Source: Elioraea sp964533585 (GTDB lineage: Bacteria; Pseudomonadota; Alphaproteobacteria; Acetobacterales; Acetobacteraceae). Taken from it: a stretch of DNA of 10,336 bases. The notes under the pieces are model-generated. The model did no database searches and was not told where the DNA came from. It was given only the letters and a program-made list of their open reading frames with translations. The DNA lies in assembly GCA_964533585.1 (NCBI GenBank), contig CAZHMM010000138.1:1-10336 (forward strand), written 5' to 3'. Both the position numbers and the translations under genes were made by a program. This document shows, piece after piece, positions 9,896 to 10,336 of this stretch. Positions within the stretch are counted from its first letter, which is position 1. Each line of letters opens with the position of its first letter.

Positions 9896-10106
9896 GTGTC
9901 TGTCGCGTCGAGGAAAGCGCCCCCGCCGCCCCTTTACCACTTTAGGACTTTATTCCTTTATCCGGCCACGGAGCGGCTCGGCGCGAACCACGTTGGCGAG
10001 ATGCGGGTGCAGCATAGCTGCGTGCTGCGTCAGAACCGGTCGTGTATCGAATGCCGAGCGCCGCCTGCCTCGGCCGGCGAGCCCATGGCGGCCGATCGGC
10101 GCCGCA
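9896..10106. other. Stretch without a confident gene
   Basis: Apart from the CTTTA array, this stretch has two modest inverted repeats: GCAGCA/TGCTGC (10009-10014 with 10023-10028) and GCCGAG/CTCGGC (10053-10058 with 10069-10074). The second lies about 30 bp beyond the stop of the partial frame entering from the right. A start-less open frame on the minus strand (9950-10153) also runs through it and ends ...A-E-P-L-R-G-R-I-K-E before TAA. It looks somewhat protein-like but cannot be assigned. Confidence 0.4.
9932..9963. repeat. Four CTTTA units at exact 8-bp spacing
   Basis: CTTTA occurs at 9932-9936, 9940-9944, 9948-9952 and 9956-9960, each followed by a variable triplet (CCA, GGA, TTC, TCC). 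On the other strand this reads TAAAG every 8 bp. The block is clearly AT-richer than everything around it. The function is unknown. It could be a degenerate tandem octamer, a protein-binding array or part of a dispersed intergenic repeat. Confidence 0.6.
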
Positions 10107-10336
10107 TCAATCGGAGCCGCTTCGGCAAGGCCGGAAGGCCCAGGCGCCGTCGTTCAACCGTCCCGCGCCCGCCGGAAGGCGCTGCCCCCTCGCGTCGCAA
10201 TAGGCGCGCGCAGCCTCCCGCCCCGCCGATTCGTCCTGCGGCCGCATCGGTCTGCCATCGTGCCGGCCGACGACAAGGGCCGTCACCAGCGGGAAGACAT
10301 CGACCTCCAGGCGTCCGCCGTCCGGGTCGTCGGTCG
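10107..10336 (-). CDS. 3' end of an unrecognised protein (5' part outside window)
   Basis: An uninterrupted minus-strand frame enters from the right edge and ends at TGA (10107-10109), giving about 75 residues. It reads like real protein: D-P-D-G-G-R-L-E-V-D-V-F-P-L-V-T-A-L-V-V-G-R, later A-R-A-Y-C-D-A-R-G, and near the end L-N-D-G-A-W-A-F-R-P-C. Third codon positions are strongly G/C, as in the genes to the left. I do not recognise a family, so no function is given. It is convergent with the MFS gene. A second open frame in another phase overlaps its last 47 bp and continues to 9950, so the gene may be frameshifted or the true end may lie further left. A chance open frame in GC-rich DNA is the main alternative. 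Confidence 0.5.
   Translation of the reverse strand, partial: TDDPDGGRLEVDVFPLVTALVVGRHDGRPMRPQDESAGREAARAYCDARGQRLPAGAGRLNDGAWAFRPCRSGSD

Noticed and set aside
9932..9963. CTTTA array as a CRISPR array
   Set aside because: Units of 5 bp with 3-bp fillers are far too short for repeats and spacers, and there are no cas genes.

Overview
The window is high-GC DNA (roughly two thirds G+C) from a bacterial chromosome. It carries the L11-L1-L10-L12-beta-beta' ribosomal protein and RNA polymerase cluster on the minus strand. Protein signatures (RpoB start with S-F-T-G-R-K-R, an L10 that begins D-R-T-E-K, the RpoB sequence around the rifampicin pocket) point to Alphaproteobacteria. I lean towards Acetobacteraceae/Rhodospirillales, but that is an impression from sequence style and not from any search.

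Layout, read in the direction of transcription (right to left): a sigma70-like promoter (8374-8402) drives rplK (L11) and rplA (L1), which are almost touching. A 341-bp structured leader then precedes rplJ (L10), followed by rplL (L7/L12). A 166-bp spacer with two strong stem-loops leads to rpoB, and an 88-bp spacer leads to rpoC. rpoC runs off the left edge just after the catalytic N-A-D-F-D-G-D motif. The genes supply the L11/L1 stalk bases, the L10-L12 stalk of the large ribosomal subunit, and the two largest subunits of RNA polymerase. The spacers hold the kind of RNA structure expected for L1 and L10 autoregulation and for setting the ribosome-to-polymerase ratio.

The right part is different. 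A divergent plus-strand gene (8424-9848) encodes a 14-helix major facilitator drug/H+ antiporter of the DHA2 type, where secE-nusG would usually lie upstream of rplK. It is followed by a perfect 15-bp stem-loop, then an AT-rich stretch with four CTTTA units at exactly 8-bp spacing, then about 140 bp without a clear gene. Finally there is the 3' end of an unrecognised minus-strand reading frame that enters from the right edge.

No CRISPR array, mobile element, tRNA or rRNA was seen. The window is mostly ordinary housekeeping DNA. I found no evidence for a new multi-gene system. The items worth a second look are the regulatory RNA structures, the broken synteny upstream of rplK, the CTTTA array and the possible broken gene at the right edge.
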